Assembly: GCA_965200235.1 (NCBI GenBank)
Contig: OZ241339.1
Location: forward strand, 2,542,001 to 2,606,000
DNA length: 64,000 nucleotides
Reading direction: 5' to 3'
DNA from: Azotimanducus chitobiosivorans
GTDB lineage: Bacteria; Pseudomonadota; Gammaproteobacteria; Pseudomonadales; Azotimanducaceae
A program made the position numbers and the translations under genes. Shown here one piece after another: positions 17,962 through 24,827 of the stretch (position 1 is the stretch's first letter; each line of letters starts with the position of its first letter). The notes beneath the pieces were generated by a model. The model was not told the DNA's origin. It did no database searches and saw only the letters and a program-made list of their open reading frames with translations.

Positions 17962-17979
17962 GCAATGTTATAACATTGC
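17962..17979. promoter_or_regulatory. Zur box in the divergent zigA/zur promoter
   Basis: GCAATGTTATAACATTGC is a perfect 18-bp palindrome between the divergent COG0523 operon (start 17886) and zur. On the plus strand TTGTCA (17947-17952) and TATAAC (17969-17974), 16 nt apart, form a promoter; on the reverse strand TTGCCG and TATAAC, also 16 nt apart, form a second. Both -10 elements use the palindrome centre, so one bound Zur dimer would block both operons. Confidence 0.85.
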
Positions 17980-17993
17980 GCCATCAAGCGGCA

Positions 17994-18515
17994 ATGGAAA
18001 TCAGTGCCATGGAACGCACCACGACCGCGACTCAGTCGCGCGCCGGTCCCGACTGCGGTGGACAGCACGAGACAGCGGAACGGATCGCACTGGCAGAATC
18101 CCTATGCGCCACTCGAGGCAGCAAACTGACCGCAGTCAGGCGGCAGGTCCTTGAGTTGCTCTGGGACAGCAGTCGAGCGACGGGTGCCTACGAGCTCATC
18201 GAAGCGCTGAAGCGCAAGCACGGCCGTCCAGTTGCCCCGCCGACGGTCTATCGGGCGCTTGAATTCTTAATATCTCAGCGCCTCGTCTCGAAGATCGAAA
18301 GCCGCAACGCATATATCCCGTGTGCGCATCCTGAACGGCCGCACGACTGCCTGTTCTTCATCTGCAGTCGCTGCGGCGAATCGACTGAATTTGAAGATCC
18401 GCGGATTGCGCAGGCGCTCGCCGAGGATGCCGCGACATTCGGCTACCGCGTGACACGGCCCGTCGTCGAGCTCGAGGGCACCTGCGAGAATTGCATGCTG
18501 ACCGCCGCAGGCTGA
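17994..18515 (+). CDS. zur: Fur-family zinc uptake regulator Zur
   Basis: A 173-residue Fur-family repressor. The winged helix (about 45-100) has 'APPTVYRALEFLISQRLV' with the recognition helix; the dimer domain carries two C-x2-C pairs, C124/C127 and C164/C167, of the structural zinc site, and the H-P-E-R-P-H-D-C segment (112-119) of the regulatory site. The class is assigned as Zur from the neighbouring znu genes and from the palindrome upstream. An in-frame start at 17940 would place the operator inside the gene, so 17994 (or the ATG at 18009) is preferred. It is the first gene of the zur-smORF-znuCBA operon and is probably autoregulated. Confidence 0.9.
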   Translation: MEISAMERTTTATQSRAGPDCGGQHETAERIALAESLCATRGSKLTAVRRQVLELLWDSSRATGAYELIEALKRKHGRPVAPPTVYRALEFLISQRLVSKIESRNAYIPCAHPERPHDCLFFICSRCGESTEFEDPRIAQALAEDAATFGYRVTRPVVELEGTCENCMLTAAG

Positions 18516-18558
18516 GCGCATGACGGCGCTCTAGTGCTCCATAAATAGGCATGGTCTG

Positions 18559-18735
18559 ATGCGTCAGCACTCTGAGAACACCGGCGGGGACGAGGAGGGC
18601 ACTGCCGAAAACACGCTGCCTGCGCTGGCCGTCTCGCCAATACGCGGCGGTGTCCTCGCTCAACTTGCTTGGGCAGTACCGCTCGCGACCCTCCTGTGGA
18701 TAGCCGCTACTTTCGCGATGGGATGGCTTCCATGA
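18559..18735 (+). CDS. Small membrane protein (58 aa) coupled to znuC
   Basis: An ORF of 58 residues fills the gap between zur and znuC. The N-terminus is acidic and polar (E-N-T-G-G-D-E-E-G-T-A-E-N), and the C-terminal 26 residues form one hydrophobic helix (L-A-Q-L-A-W-A-V-P-L-A-T-L-L-W-I-A-A-T-F-A-M-G-W). Its TGA overlaps the ATG of znuC (ATGA at 18732-18735), the usual sign of translational coupling. I do not recognise the sequence. It could be a small subunit or regulator of the ZnuB permease. No strong Shine-Dalgarno is visible, so reality rests on position, coupling and the clean TM segment. Confidence 0.55.
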   Translation: MRQHSENTGGDEEGTAENTLPALAVSPIRGGVLAQLAWAVPLATLLWIAATFAMGWLP

Positions 18736-19490
18736 CAGCCACTTTTTCCCTCCATGATGTCACCCTAGGATACGACCGCCATCCGGCTGTACAGCACCTA
18801 ACCGGCAGCTTCGCAACCGGTTCACTGACGGCGGTGGTCGGACCCAATGGATCCGGTAAGAGCACCTTGCTGAAGGGATTGATCGGACACCTAGCGCCTC
18901 TTGATGGCCGCTTGGAGCGCGGCGGGCTGCATCAAAGCGATATCGCCTATCTGCCTCAGCAGACAGAGATTGATCGCAGCTTCCCCATCTCTGTGATGGA
19001 CATGGTGTTGCTCGGTTACTGGCGCATGATCGGCCTGTTCCGCCGTGTCTCACGCGCCCAGCGAGAACAAGCCGAAGAAGCGCTGCATGCTGTCGGGCTC
19101 GATAACTTCGGTCGCCGTCCGATTGCGTCCCTGTCGGCAGGGCAGTTTCAAAGGGCCCTGTTTGCACGCATGTTATTGCAGAACTGTCCTGTCATTTTGC
19201 TCGACGAGCCCTTCGCTGCAATCGACCCTAGGACATCGGCCGATCTTCTGAAGGTGGTGGTCGCCTGGCATAGCGAAGGGCGGACGATTGTCGCCGTGCT
19301 GCATGACCTCGACCAAGTTCATAAGAGTTTCCCTGAAACCCTGGTGATTGCCCGAGAGCCCGTTGCTTGGGGAGCGACTCCCGAAACGCTGTGCGAGGAG
19401 CATCTCCTTCAGGCGCGACAAATGGCTGGCAAGTGGGATGACGGTGCCGGGGTCTATCGCCGAGGCAGGCATAGTGTGAACATGCCCTAA
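18732..19490 (+). CDS. znuC: Zinc ABC transporter ATP-binding protein ZnuC
   Basis: A 252-residue ABC ATPase: Walker A GPNGSGKST (37-45), Q-loop in 'YLPQQTEID', signature LSAGQ (134-138), Walker B ILLDEP (155-160) and a switch His in 'VLHDLDQV'. The sequence is of the metal-ion (ZnuC/MntB/TroB) subfamily. The ATG at 18732 is coupled to the small ORF upstream; an in-frame ATG at 18723 is the alternative. It ends with TAATG, sharing one base with znuB. It energises uptake of Zn from the periplasm with ZnuB and ZnuA. Confidence 0.93.
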   Translation: MTATFSLHDVTLGYDRHPAVQHLTGSFATGSLTAVVGPNGSGKSTLLKGLIGHLAPLDGRLERGGLHQSDIAYLPQQTEIDRSFPISVMDMVLLGYWRMIGLFRRVSRAQREQAEEALHAVGLDNFGRRPIASLSAGQFQRALFARMLLQNCPVILLDEPFAAIDPRTSADLLKVVVAWHSEGRTIVAVLHDLDQVHKSFPETLVIAREPVAWGATPETLCEEHLLQARQMAGKWDDGAGVYRRGRHSVNMP

Positions 19491-20362
19491 TGGACCTCTA
19501 CGCCGCACTTCTTCAACCCTTTGTTGAATTCGGGTTCATGCGTCGAGCTGTGGTGGCGTGCCTCGCGCTCAGCCTCGGAAGCGGACCTGTGGGCGTGCTG
19601 CTGGTCTTGCGCCGCATGAGCCTTGTCGGCGATGCCTTGAGTCATGCGGTATTGTCCGGTGCGGCCACTGCATTCATGATCGCCGGGCTCTCGTTCGTGG
19701 CGATGAGCATCGGCGGGTTCATCGCTGGCCTTGTCGTCGCGCTCCTATCCGGTGTCGTCGCGCGCGTGACACCCCAGCGCGAGGATGCCAGCTTTGCCGC
19801 ATTCTGTGTCATCTCGCTCGCGCTTGGCGTGCTCATTGTCTCCACATACGGCAGCAATATCGATCTCATGCATGTTCTCTTCGGAACTATTCTCGCTGTT
19901 GACAACGCTTCGCTGCTGCTCATCGTCTCGGTTGCGACGCTGACGCTTGCGACCTTGGCCGTCCTCGGACGCGGGTTGATCGTCGAATGCTTCGACCCGG
20001 AATTTCTGCGTGCTTCCGGCGGGCCGGGCGCGTTCCTTCACTGTGTGTTCCTGACCTTGGTTGTCATGAACCTAGTCGCTGGCTTCCATGCGCTCGGCAC
20101 GCTGATGGCAATCGGCTTGATGATACTCCCGGCCGCCGCCTCGAGATTCTGGACGGGTGAAGTCGCAACGCTCGCAGCTGTGAGCAGCTTGATCGCTTTT
20201 GCTTCTGGGTATGCCGGGCTGCTTCTCTCCTACCACGCGAATCTTCCATCCGGACCTGCCATTATCCTCGTCGCTGGTGCTGTCTACATCGCCTCCTTTG
20301 CTGCGGGTCCGAGCGGTAGCGTATGGGCGCGGCTGGTGCCGCAACGTCATTTTGAAGCGTAA
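19490..20362 (+). CDS. znuB: Zinc ABC transporter permease ZnuB
   Basis: A 290-residue integral membrane protein of the ABC-3 family with about eight to nine hydrophobic helices. Family markers are 'RRMSLVGDALSHAVLSGAA' (the coupling segment that contacts the ATPase) and 'GTLMAIGLMILPAAAS'. It starts one base inside the znuC stop and is followed after 22 nt by znuA. Position in a zur-led operon supports zinc over manganese or iron. Confidence 0.93.
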   Translation: MDLYAALLQPFVEFGFMRRAVVACLALSLGSGPVGVLLVLRRMSLVGDALSHAVLSGAATAFMIAGLSFVAMSIGGFIAGLVVALLSGVVARVTPQREDASFAAFCVISLALGVLIVSTYGSNIDLMHVLFGTILAVDNASLLLIVSVATLTLATLAVLGRGLIVECFDPEFLRASGGPGAFLHCVFLTLVVMNLVAGFHALGTLMAIGLMILPAAASRFWTGEVATLAAVSSLIAFASGYAGLLLSYHANLPSGPAIILVAGAVYIASFAAGPSGSVWARLVPQRHFEA

Positions 20363-20384
20363 CCGGCGGGCGGCGAAACCAGCC

Positions 20385-21275
20385 ATGTATCGTTTGTCAC
20401 GCAGGATGTGCTTCGCTGCGCTCACCACACTCGCGATTGCCGCGATGCCTCAGCCTTGGGCAGACGACAGGCTGCATGTCGTTGCGACCTTCACCATTCT
20501 CGGAGACATGGTCAGAAATGTCGGCGGGGAGCATGTCGCGCTGGTCACGCTGGTCGGACCGGATGCTGATGCCCACATCTACGAACCAACGCCGACCGAT
20601 GTGCGAGCGCTCGCCCAAGCCGACCTCGTTATCGTCAATGGTCTCGGCTTTGAGGGCTGGATCGACCGGCTCGTCAAAGTATCCGACTTTCACGGGCCGG
20701 TTGTTGCGGCCAGCCAGGGCGTTGTGGCGCTGAAAGCGGGAGAAGGTCGACATGACCCTCACGCGTGGCAAGATCTCGCCAATGGCCGCATTGGTGTCGC
20801 CAACATCGCTCGTGCACTGGCTGCTGCGGATCCGGCGCATGCAGACATCTACCGTAGCCGAGCCCAAGCCTATGACCGTGAGCTGGCGGCGCTTGATCGA
20901 GATATCCGTAATCGGTTCAATGCCATCCCCGCGAATCGGCGCAAGGTGGTCACTTCGCACGATGCGTTTCAGTATTTCGGGCGCGCCTACGGCATCGAAT
21001 TCCATGCGCCGGTGGGCTTAAGCACCGAAAGTGAGCCTTCGGCAGGCGAGCTAGCCGCCCTTGTTCGCCAAATGCAAGATGAGAACATCCATGCGCTGTT
21101 CGTCGAAAACATCGCGGATCCACGTCTCGTGGAACAACTCGCGCGTGAGGCAGGTGCCGTCATCGGCGGCAAGCTCTATTCCGACTCATTGTCCACAGCC
21201 AACGGCCCGGCAGCGACCTATCTCGACATGTTTGGCCACAATGTCGATGAAATTACGAAGACCTTAGAGCGCTAA
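20385..21275 (+). CDS. znuA: Zinc ABC transporter periplasmic binding protein ZnuA
   Basis: A 296-residue cluster A-I solute-binding protein with a signal peptide ending near W-A-D-D (about 26). Likely metal ligands are His64 ('DAHIYEPTP'), His126 ('HDPHAW'), His192 ('SHDAF') and Asp267 ('YSDSL'). The long His/Asp-rich loop of many ZnuA proteins is missing; only K-A-G-E-G-R-H-D lies there. That makes the protein resemble loop-less Zn or Mn binders; zinc is preferred because of the operon. The ATG at 20385 begins the signal peptide and replaces a longer in-frame start at 20199 inside znuB. It is the last gene of the operon. Confidence 0.9.
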   Translation: MYRLSRRMCFAALTTLAIAAMPQPWADDRLHVVATFTILGDMVRNVGGEHVALVTLVGPDADAHIYEPTPTDVRALAQADLVIVNGLGFEGWIDRLVKVSDFHGPVVAASQGVVALKAGEGRHDPHAWQDLANGRIGVANIARALAAADPAHADIYRSRAQAYDRELAALDRDIRNRFNAIPANRRKVVTSHDAFQYFGRAYGIEFHAPVGLSTESEPSAGELAALVRQMQDENIHALFVENIADPRLVEQLAREAGAVIGGKLYSDSLSTANGPAATYLDMFGHNVDEITKTLER

Positions 21276-21277
21276 CC

Positions 21278-21302
21278 CAGACCGGTCTCGGCAATCGGTC
21301 TG
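21278..21302 (+). terminator. Hairpin after znuA
   Basis: CAGACCG (21278-21284) pairs with CGGTCTG (21296-21302) over an 11-nt loop, three bases after the znuA stop. There is no U tract, so it may only be a stabilising 3' structure. Confidence 0.3.
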
Positions 21303-21369
21303 CTACCGAAGGCATGCGACAGGTTAAAATCCAGCCAACGCAGAGCCCTACAAAGACGGAGTAAACAAG

Positions 21370-21825
21370 ATGGTCGACCTTGCGAAAAAAGCCAGCGACT
21401 CGGGCTGGATTGCACAGCACCGCGCACAATATCTCAAGGATGGCGAGGCTGGCCATCTGTGGGATTCTTCAAGCTTGGGCGGTCCGGGATTGTTGCCAAC
21501 CTTGTTGCTCTTCACCATTGGCAGGAAGACGGGGGAAGAGCGGATCATGCCGCTCATTTACGGCGAGGTGAATAGCGGCTACGCCATTATTGCCTCAAAA
21601 GGCGGATTTCCTTCGCACCCCGGCTGGTATCACAACCTCATGGCGCAGGAACGGGTCAAGCTGCAAGTGAAGAACAAGCAGTTTGAAGCAACAACTCGCA
21701 TTGCTGAAGGTGAAGAGAGGCAGAAAATCTGGGAGCAGATGGCTGAGATCTATCCGCCCTACAATGATTATCAGAAGTCAGCGGATGAGCGCGTGATTCC
21801 CGTGATCGTGTGTGAAAGAGTGTAG
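21370..21825 (+). CDS. Nitroreductase/deazaflavin-dependent oxidoreductase family protein
   Basis: A 151-residue protein of the split-barrel F420H2/quinone-reductase-like family (pfam F420H2_quin_red). Typical features are 'LLLFTIGRKTGEERIMPLIYG', 'YAIIASKGGFPSHPGWYHNL' and the C-terminal 'PPYNDYQKSADERVIPVIVCERV'. In actinobacteria these proteins use F420; proteobacterial members may use another flavin-type cofactor or quinones. It starts 94 nt after znuA and is not obviously part of the zinc operon. The exact reaction is unknown. Confidence 0.85.
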   Translation: MVDLAKKASDSGWIAQHRAQYLKDGEAGHLWDSSSLGGPGLLPTLLLFTIGRKTGEERIMPLIYGEVNSGYAIIASKGGFPSHPGWYHNLMAQERVKLQVKNKQFEATTRIAEGEERQKIWEQMAEIYPPYNDYQKSADERVIPVIVCERV

Positions 21826-21930
21826 GGCGATTCACATCGAACGTGCTGCGGCTCGCTCCTTGTCGAAAACGAAGGCGGCCATTGACGGAAGATATGCCAA
21901 GATGCCAAATCTCACTCCGCACATACCCAC

Positions 21931-22536
21931 ATGAACATACGCGAACGAATTCAGGCGGTGATGACCGCCGAAGCCGAAGCCATCAACGCTATCCAAGTCA
22001 CCGATGCCTTTGTCGAAGCCGTCGAGCTTTTGCTTGCAGCCAAGGGCAAGGTGATCACCACCGGCATCGGCAAAGCCGGGCACATCGCCGAGAAATTTGC
22101 CGCAACGCTGTGCTCGACGGCAACGCCAGCGATTTTCCTGCACGCGGCTGAGGCCGCGCACGGCGACTTAGGTCTTCTCGCGCCGGAAGACGTGATCATC
22201 GCCTTCTCCACAAGCGGCAAATCGGTGGAAGTGTTGGAGGTACTTGAGCTATCGCATCATCTTGGCGTCGCCCACATCATCGGGGTCACCTCGCACCCGG
22301 ATTCCAAGCTGCGCGACCTCTCAGACCTCGTACTCGACATGGGAGAGATTAAGGAAGCCTGTCCCATCGGCCTGACGCCAAGCAGTTCGATGGCGGTGAT
22401 GCTCGCTATCAGCGACGCGATTGCCTTGGCGCTGCTCGAAGCCAAGGGGGTGACGCGCGAGGATTTCGGCAAGCGGCACCATGGCGGCTATCTCGGGCGC
22501 TCGGCGCGGATTGACAATATGCCGCGTGGGGGGTGA
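21931..22536 (+). CDS. SIS-domain sugar-phosphate isomerase (KpsF/GutQ-like, no CBS domains)
   Basis: A 201-residue protein consisting of one SIS domain: 'GKVITTGIGKAGHIAEKFAA' for phosphosugar binding, 'SASTSGKS'-like 'IIAFSTSGKSVEVLEV', and 'ACPIGLTPSSSMAVMLAI', the KdsD/GutQ signature. Normal KdsD (arabinose-5-phosphate isomerase) is about 325 residues with two C-terminal CBS domains; here the protein stops right after 'HHGGYLGRSARIDNMPRGG'. It is either a naturally short family member or a KdsD that lost its CBS part next to the toxin-antitoxin and restriction genes. A 40-bp related segment recurs at 23288. Confidence 0.8.
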   Translation: MNIRERIQAVMTAEAEAINAIQVTDAFVEAVELLLAAKGKVITTGIGKAGHIAEKFAATLCSTATPAIFLHAAEAAHGDLGLLAPEDVIIAFSTSGKSVEVLEVLELSHHLGVAHIIGVTSHPDSKLRDLSDLVLDMGEIKEACPIGLTPSSSMAVMLAISDAIALALLEAKGVTREDFGKRHHGGYLGRSARIDNMPRGG

Positions 22537-22555
22537 GAAGGGTCTGCACGGGCGG

Positions 22556-22975
22556 TCAATGCAGGAGGTCGAGCATCCGACGGAACGACTCAGGTGTGTG
22601 CACTGGCACCGGCGATTGAGCGAAGCCCTTCGTGTCCCGCGTCACGATGTAATCCACATTAGCTCGTCGGGAAGATTCCGCGATGACCGCATCCTCAAAG
22701 TCGAGCATGCTGCTTTCGAGCGCGGCGTGGAGTGGCGCACCGTACACGGGCACCACTTCCAAGACAGAGAGCAGGAAGGCAACCTGATCCCGGGCGTCAG
22801 CAAGACCTACGGCCTTGCGCGCCAGATAGTCAACCGTGGTCACTGAGGTCGCACACACCAAGCCTTGGAACTCCATGCGTTCCGCCCTCTGAATAAGATT
22901 CGCGGCATTCCCTGCGAAGGGCTCCCGATCCAAGAAGAAGTCAACCAGGACATTGGTGTCGAAGACCGCCCTCAT
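22556..22975 (-). CDS. PIN-domain ribonuclease toxin (VapC-like)
   Basis: A 139-residue PIN domain: 'MRAVFDTNVLVDFFLDREP' with the first acidic residue, a central helix region, 'MLDFEDAVIAESSRRANVDYIVTRDTKGF' with the second set of acids and the T-R-D motif. Such proteins cut RNA when freed from their antitoxin. The ATG at 22975 overlaps the stop of the antitoxin gene (ATGA), which sets the start. It lies between the SIS gene and the restriction operon. Confidence 0.85.
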   Translation of the reverse strand: MRAVFDTNVLVDFFLDREPFAGNAANLIQRAERMEFQGLVCATSVTTVDYLARKAVGLADARDQVAFLLSVLEVVPVYGAPLHAALESSMLDFEDAVIAESSRRANVDYIVTRDTKGFAQSPVPVHTPESFRRMLDLLH

Positions 22976-23238
22976 TTCCCGGACTGCCCCCTCTTTCCGA
23001 GATACTTCTCCTCTAGGTAAGCGTGGTAGTCGCGCTCGTCGACGTTCGCTCCCTTCCACGACCCGCGCATTCTCGCCACTGTCGGCGTCATCCTTGTCAT
23101 CGGCTCGCGCTGGCTCTTTTTGATGGCATCGAAGTATTCCGCTACCAACCGAGATAACGACTTGCCTGCCCCGGCTGCTTGTGCCTTGGCCACAGCTATG
23201 AGTTCATCGTCCAAGCGTAGCGTAAGTTTCTTCTGCAT
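22972..23238 (-). CDS. Antitoxin partner of PIN toxin (DUF6364-like, RHH)
   Basis: An 88-residue protein: N-terminal ribbon-helix-helix-like 'KKLTLRLDDELIAVAKAQAAGAGKSLSRLVAEYF' and a polar C-terminal tail ending in 'YHAYLEEKYLGKRGQ' that is expected to wrap the toxin. It precedes the PIN gene and overlaps it by 4 nt, as in vapBC operons. The ATG at 23238 is chosen because upstream in-frame residues run into the kdsD-like fragment. Confidence 0.8.
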   Translation of the reverse strand: MQKKLTLRLDDELIAVAKAQAAGAGKSLSRLVAEYFDAIKKSQREPMTRMTPTVARMRGSWKGANVDERDYHAYLEEKYLGKRGQSGK

Positions 23239-23287
23239 CGTTTTATGCCGTACAAATTTGCCATGATTGTACGCCACTCTGAATCGC

Positions 23288-23330
23288 CACACAAAGCTGC
23301 GCGACCTTTCAGACCTCGTCATCGATATTG
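23288..23330 (+). repeat. kdsD-like sequence fragment at the restriction-operon border
   Basis: AAGCTGCGCGACCTTTCAGA and what follows (23294-23330) match 22307-22345 of the SIS gene with about six changes. The plus-strand reading is K-L-R-D-L-S-D-L-V-I-D-I-G against K-L-R-D-L-S-D-L-V-L-D-M-G. It overlaps the last codons of hsdM on the opposite strand and marks the edge of the restriction island. Confidence 0.7.
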
Positions 23331-24827
23331 GGCGGGTGCGTCTCCTGTACCCTCCAATTCTTCAACCACCGCCTCAAAGCTACTGAGTGCGGCGCGAAGG
23401 TTCTCGGCGATCTCCTCCGCGAGTACGTCCGGCTCCGGCAAATTGTCAAGATCAGTCACTGACGAATCCCGCAGCCAAAACACGTCAAGGCTCGCCTTGT
23501 CACGGGACAGAAGCTCCTCGCGCGAATAGACGCGCCATCGACCTTCCGGGTTGTCGTCGCACCATGTCTCTTCCCGATCAAAGCGATTCTCAGGCTTATA
23601 GCAGACGATGAAATCTTCAAGATGCGCGAAGGTCAGCGGCTTCTGCTTGAGAGTGTGATGCACATTCGTGCGGTAGTCGTAAAACCAGACCTTTGAAGTT
23701 TGTGGGTCGGGGCTGGCTGGGCGGTTGTCGAAGAAGATGACATTCGCCTTCACACCTTGCGCATAGAAGATGCCAGTCGGCAGGCGCAAAATCGTGTGCA
23801 GGTCGGTTGTCTGAAGGAGCTTGCGGCGAATCGTCTCGCCTGCGCCGCCTTCGAACAGCACGTTGTCAGGGACAACGACAGCAGCGCGCCCGCTGGTCTT
23901 CAGCATCGTGCGGATGTGTTGGACGAAGTTGAGCTGCTTGTTCGATGTCGTCGCCCAGAAGTCTTGCCGGCTGTAGGTCAAGCTGTCGGTTTGCTGCTCG
24001 CCGTCTGCATTCGTGAAGTTCATCGAACTCTTCTTGCCGAACGGCGGGTTGGCGAGCACATAGTCGGAGGTCTGCGAAGGCGGCGAGACCAGCGCGTCCG
24101 CCGGTGAAATTGAGGTCTTGCCGGTCATTTCCCCAATGCCGTGCAGGAGCATGTTCATCAGGCACAGCCGTCGCGTTCCCGCGACGATTTCGTTGCCATG
24201 GAACGTCGCATTCTTGAGGAATGCCTTTTGGTCCTTGTCGAGTGCGTGGTTCTTCGGATCGGTCAAGAACTCGTGAGCAGCGAGGAAAAACCCTCCGGTT
24301 CCGCAAGCCGGGTCTGCGATGGTCTTGCCGGGCGCTGGGCGGATGCACGACACCATGGCTTTGATCAGCGCGCGAGGCGTGAAGTACTGGCCGGCGCCAG
24401 ATTTGGTGTCCTCGGCGTTGCGCTCAAGCAGCCCTTCGTAGATGTCGCCCTTGACGTCAGCGCCGAGCACCACCCAATCCGTGCCGTTCACCATGTCGAT
24501 CAGGCGAAAGAGCTTGGCTGGATCGCTGATTTTGTTCTGCGCTTTGGCGAATACTTGACCGAGCATCCCTTTTTGCTGGCCGAGCGTGCGAAGCAACGCG
24601 ACGTAGTGCGATTCAAGCGCTGCGCCGCTGCGATTGGTAAGGCTCGACCAGTCCCATCCTTCCGGGATGCCGACATCGCGTGCGTAGGGCGGCTTGGCGT
24701 ATTCGTCTGCCATCTTGAGGAAGATCAGGTAGGTGAGCTGCTCGAGGTAGTCACCGTAGCCGACACCATCGTCTCGAAGTGTTGTGCAAAAGCTCCACAC
24801 TCTGGAGACGATTGAATCGGTGCTCAT
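23319..24827 (-). CDS. hsdM: Type I restriction-modification methyltransferase subunit HsdM
   Basis: A 502-residue N6-adenine methyltransferase with the HsdM N-terminal helical domain, SAM motif I DPACGTGGF (172-180) and catalytic NPPF (260-263). Its last six residues (A-P-A-Q-Y-R) are encoded by the antisense of a kdsD-like fragment, so the C-terminus may have been altered at an insertion border. It is the last gene of the hsdR-hsdS-fic-AlbA_2-hsdM operon and overlaps its upstream neighbour by ATGA. It methylates the site recognised by HsdS, protecting host DNA. Confidence 0.94.
   Translation of the reverse strand: MSTDSIVSRVWSFCTTLRDDGVGYGDYLEQLTYLIFLKMADEYAKPPYARDVGIPEGWDWSSLTNRSGAALESHYVALLRTLGQQKGMLGQVFAKAQNKISDPAKLFRLIDMVNGTDWVVLGADVKGDIYEGLLERNAEDTKSGAGQYFTPRALIKAMVSCIRPAPGKTIADPACGTGGFFLAAHEFLTDPKNHALDKDQKAFLKNATFHGNEIVAGTRRLCLMNMLLHGIGEMTGKTSISPADALVSPPSQTSDYVLANPPFGKKSSMNFTNADGEQQTDSLTYSRQDFWATTSNKQLNFVQHIRTMLKTSGRAAVVVPDNVLFEGGAGETIRRKLLQTTDLHTILRLPTGIFYAQGVKANVIFFDNRPASPDPQTSKVWFYDYRTNVHHTLKQKPLTFAHLEDFIVCYKPENRFDREETWCDDNPEGRWRVYSREELLSRDKASLDVFWLRDSSVTDLDNLPEPDVLAEEIAENLRAALSSFEAVVEELEGTGDAPAQYR

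Noticed and set aside
18530..18552. TAGTGCTCCATAAATAG near the smORF, resembling the end of MITE 2
   Set aside because: The match is broken by a gap and has no partner repeat nearby, so a MITE remnant cannot be supported.
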